A stretch of 7,330 bases of DNA from Bacillota bacterium (GTDB lineage Bacteria; Bacillota; Clostridia; Oscillospirales; Ruminococcaceae): contig JAEWYJ010000238.1 in the NCBI GenBank assembly GCA_023395695.1, positions 1 to 7,330 of the forward strand. Direction: 5' to 3'. The notes under the pieces were generated by a model. It was given only the letters and a program-made list of their open reading frames with translations. It was not told the DNA's origin and ran no database searches. Position numbers and translations under genes: made by a program. Numbering within the stretch: the stretch's first letter is position 1; every line of letters starts with the position of its first letter. Below, in pieces: positions 6,090 through 7,330 of this stretch.

Positions 6090-6117
6090 AAGGGCTGCTT
6101 TAAGCCCTTTGTTTTTT
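6090..6117 (+). terminator. Intrinsic terminator after coaBC
   Basis: AAGGGCT (6090-6096) pairs with AGCCCTT (6103-6109) around a 6-nt loop, followed by TG and six T. It lies about 90 nt after the coaBC stop and 62 nt before the fumarate hydratase promoter, so the two units should be transcribed separately. Confidence 0.85.
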
Positions 6118-6178
6118 GTCGCATTTCATTTTGCACTGTAGCTTTTAACTATAAATATCGGATGATACCCGCCGTGCA

Positions 6179-6207
6179 TTGAGATGATGCAGGTGCTGTG
6201 CTATAAT
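6179..6207 (+). promoter_or_regulatory. Near-consensus sigma-A promoter for the fumarate hydratase genes
   Basis: -35 TTGAGA (5 of 6), a 17-nt spacer and a perfect TATAAT with TG one base upstream (extended -10). The start point would be near 6214, giving a leader of about 25 nt with no room for a riboswitch. The sequence suggests strong expression. No operator-like repeat is obvious at it. Confidence 0.88.
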
Positions 6208-6238
6208 AAGCAAGCGACAAATAACGGGGTGAATAAAA

Positions 6239-7081
6239 ATGAGAACGATAACGACCCGCCAGGTTACGGAAGCGGTCAAAGCGCTTTGTATTGAAGCCAA
6301 CCGGATTTTACCCGCCGATGTGCGTACAGCGCTGGAGGCGGCAAAAGCCGCCGAGACCTGGCCCACGGCCTGCGGGGTACTCGACGACATTGTTGAGAAT
6401 TATCACCGCGCTCAGACGCTGGACATGCCCATCTGTCAGGACACCGGCACGGCCTGTGTCTTTGTGGAGCTGGGGCAGGAGGTCTATGTGTCAGGCGGGC
6501 TTCTCACCGACGCCATTAATGAGGGCGTAGCCCTCGGCTACACCGAGGGTTATCTGAGAAAATCCATTGTATCTGACCCGCTGGAACGCAAAAATACCCG
6601 TGACAATACGCCGGCTGTCATCACCTACGACGTGGTACCGGGCGACCGGCTGACCATTACGGTGGCGCCCAAGGGCGCTGGCAGCGAGAACATGGGCCGT
6701 CTTGCCATGCTTAAGCCCTCGGACGGAGTAGAGGGCGTTAAGGCCTTTGTGCTGGAAACGGTTGAAAAAGCCGGGCCGAATCCCTGTCCGCCTATTGTGG
6801 TGGGCATAGGTATAGGCGGTAATTTTGACCGGGTAGCGCTGCTGGCCAAGAAAGCGCTGCTGCGGCCGCTTGATGCGGTCAACCCCGACCCGCGCTATGC
6901 TGCGCTGGAACGTGAGCTGCTGCAAAGCATTAATGCGCTGGGTATCGGCCCTCAGGGCTTTGGCGGACGCACAACGGCGCTGGGCGTCAGTATCGAAGCG
7001 TTCCCCACCCATATTGCGCAGCTGCCCTGCGCCGTCAATATCAACTGCCATGTTACCCGCCACAAGACGGCGGTGCTTTAA
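6239..7081 (+). CDS. Class I fumarate hydratase (or L-tartrate dehydratase) alpha subunit
   Basis: The catalytic [4Fe-4S] subunit of a two-subunit hydro-lyase: reversible hydration of fumarate to L-malate or, in close relatives, dehydration of L-tartrate to oxaloacetate. The 280-residue length is typical. Cluster ligands are visible as C66 in PICQDTG (64-70), C183 in NPCPPI (181-186) and C270 in NINCHVTRH (267-275). Other family features are KNTRDNTPAVI (118-128), PKGAGSENMGR (144-154), GIGGNFD (191-197) and GPQGFGGRTTALGV (237-250). Start: ATG at 6239 with GGGGTGA about 7 nt upstream. The beta subunit gene follows after 15 nt. The exposed cluster is oxygen-sensitive, fitting an anaerobe. Fumarase is the likelier role because no tartrate transporter or regulator is visible, but sequence alone does not separate the two substrates. 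Confidence 0.94.
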   Translation: MRTITTRQVTEAVKALCIEANRILPADVRTALEAAKAAETWPTACGVLDDIVENYHRAQTLDMPICQDTGTACVFVELGQEVYVSGGLLTDAINEGVALGYTEGYLRKSIVSDPLERKNTRDNTPAVITYDVVPGDRLTITVAPKGAGSENMGRLAMLKPSDGVEGVKAFVLETVEKAGPNPCPPIVVGIGIGGNFDRVALLAKKALLRPLDAVNPDPRYAALERELLQSINALGIGPQGFGGRTTALGVSIEAFPTHIAQLPCAVNINCHVTRHKTAVL

Positions 7082-7096
7082 AAAGGGGGGGCTGTG

Positions 7097-7330
7097 ATGA
7101 AAAAGAAAATTACGGTGCCGTTTACCGAAGAGCAGGCCCTTGCGCTGCACGCGGGAGATTCGGTTTTAATTTCCGGGGTAATTTACACCGCGCGTGATGC
7201 TGCCCACAAGCGTCTGGTGGCGCTGCTGGACAAGGGTGAACCGCTGCCCTGCGATTTAAGCGATCAGATTATTTATTACGTTGGCCCCCCCCCCCCCAGA
7301 CCGGGCGGCGTCATCGGCTCGGCTGGGCCG
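7097..7330 (+). CDS. Fumarate hydratase (or tartrate dehydratase) beta subunit, N-terminal part
   Basis: This gene is cut by the right edge after 78 in-frame codons. It encodes the partner of the alpha subunit and supplies the swivelling domain that completes the active site. Recognisable text is GDSVLISGVIYTARDAAHKRL (about 21-41), LPCDLSDQIIYYVGP (about 52-66) and the start of the PGxxIGSAGP motif (70-78). Start: ATG at 7097, preceded by a G-rich ribosome site (seven G at 7085-7091); a GTG directly before it is in the same frame. It is co-transcribed with alpha, 15 nt after its stop. Oddity: codons 66-69 are four CCC codons in a run of 13 C, giving GPPPPRPG where I recall relatives having something like GPTPA(K/R)PG. 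The frame stays open through the tract. The rest of the subunit lies outside the window. Confidence 0.9.
   Translation, partial: MKKKITVPFTEEQALALHAGDSVLISGVIYTARDAAHKRLVALLDKGEPLPCDLSDQIIYYVGPPPPRPGGVIGSAGP
7285..7297 (+). repeat. Homopolymer of 13 C inside the beta subunit gene
   Basis: Thirteen consecutive C span the last base of a Gly codon and four Pro codons. A gain or loss of one base would shift the frame and truncate the subunit about 66-70 residues in. It could be a slippage-prone contingency tract or a base-calling artefact replacing GCC codons. The present length keeps the frame. Confidence 0.9.

Noticed and set aside
6491..7150. Long minus-strand frame opposite the fumarate hydratase genes
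   Set aside because: It is antisense to two well-supported coding regions with conserved motifs; long shadow frames are common in GC-rich codons.

Overview
The window looks like chromosomal DNA from an anaerobic Firmicute of the class Clostridia, perhaps Oscillospirales-like, although the lineage is inferred. Evidence: a type III pantothenate kinase, an ECF-type vitamin transporter S component, a fused CoaBC, a two-subunit class I (Fe-S) fumarate hydratase, a VanY-type lipoprotein peptidase, purine-rich Shine-Dalgarno sites and sigma-A-type promoters. There are nine protein genes, the outer two cut by the window ends. I see no RNA gene, insertion sequence, prophage or CRISPR array.

Left part (1-2291), all on the minus strand: the N-terminal 195 residues of a CPA2-type cation/proton antiporter with its own extended -10 promoter; a DUF1622 membrane protein with an intrinsic terminator; and a D-Ala-D-Ala carboxypeptidase-like lipoprotein whose real start is probably TTG. 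A gene-free stretch (2292-2710) follows, then a plus-strand DUF5658 membrane protein. It converges on coaX, and the two share a 13-bp hairpin terminator.

Centre (3054-5998): a divergent coenzyme A cluster. On the minus strand an ECF S component (probably for pantothenate) and coaX form an operon with a 9-nt gap. On the plus strand lies coaBC. Together they would import pantothenate, phosphorylate it, add cysteine and decarboxylate the product to 4'-phosphopantetheine. The intergenic region carries a good minus-strand promoter and two short palindromes that could be operators. No pantothenate synthesis gene is visible here, which fits salvage, but the window is too short to prove it.

Right part (5999-7330): a terminator after coaBC, a near-consensus extended -10 promoter, then the alpha subunit and the cut beta subunit of a fumarate/tartrate hydratase (fumarate to L-malate, or tartrate to oxaloacetate). 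The beta subunit contains an in-frame run of 13 C, the most unusual local feature. The genes belong to ordinary, well-known families and I found no convincing new multi-gene system. The points most worth a second look are the C13 tract, the structured control region of the pantothenate operon and the two uncharacterised membrane proteins.
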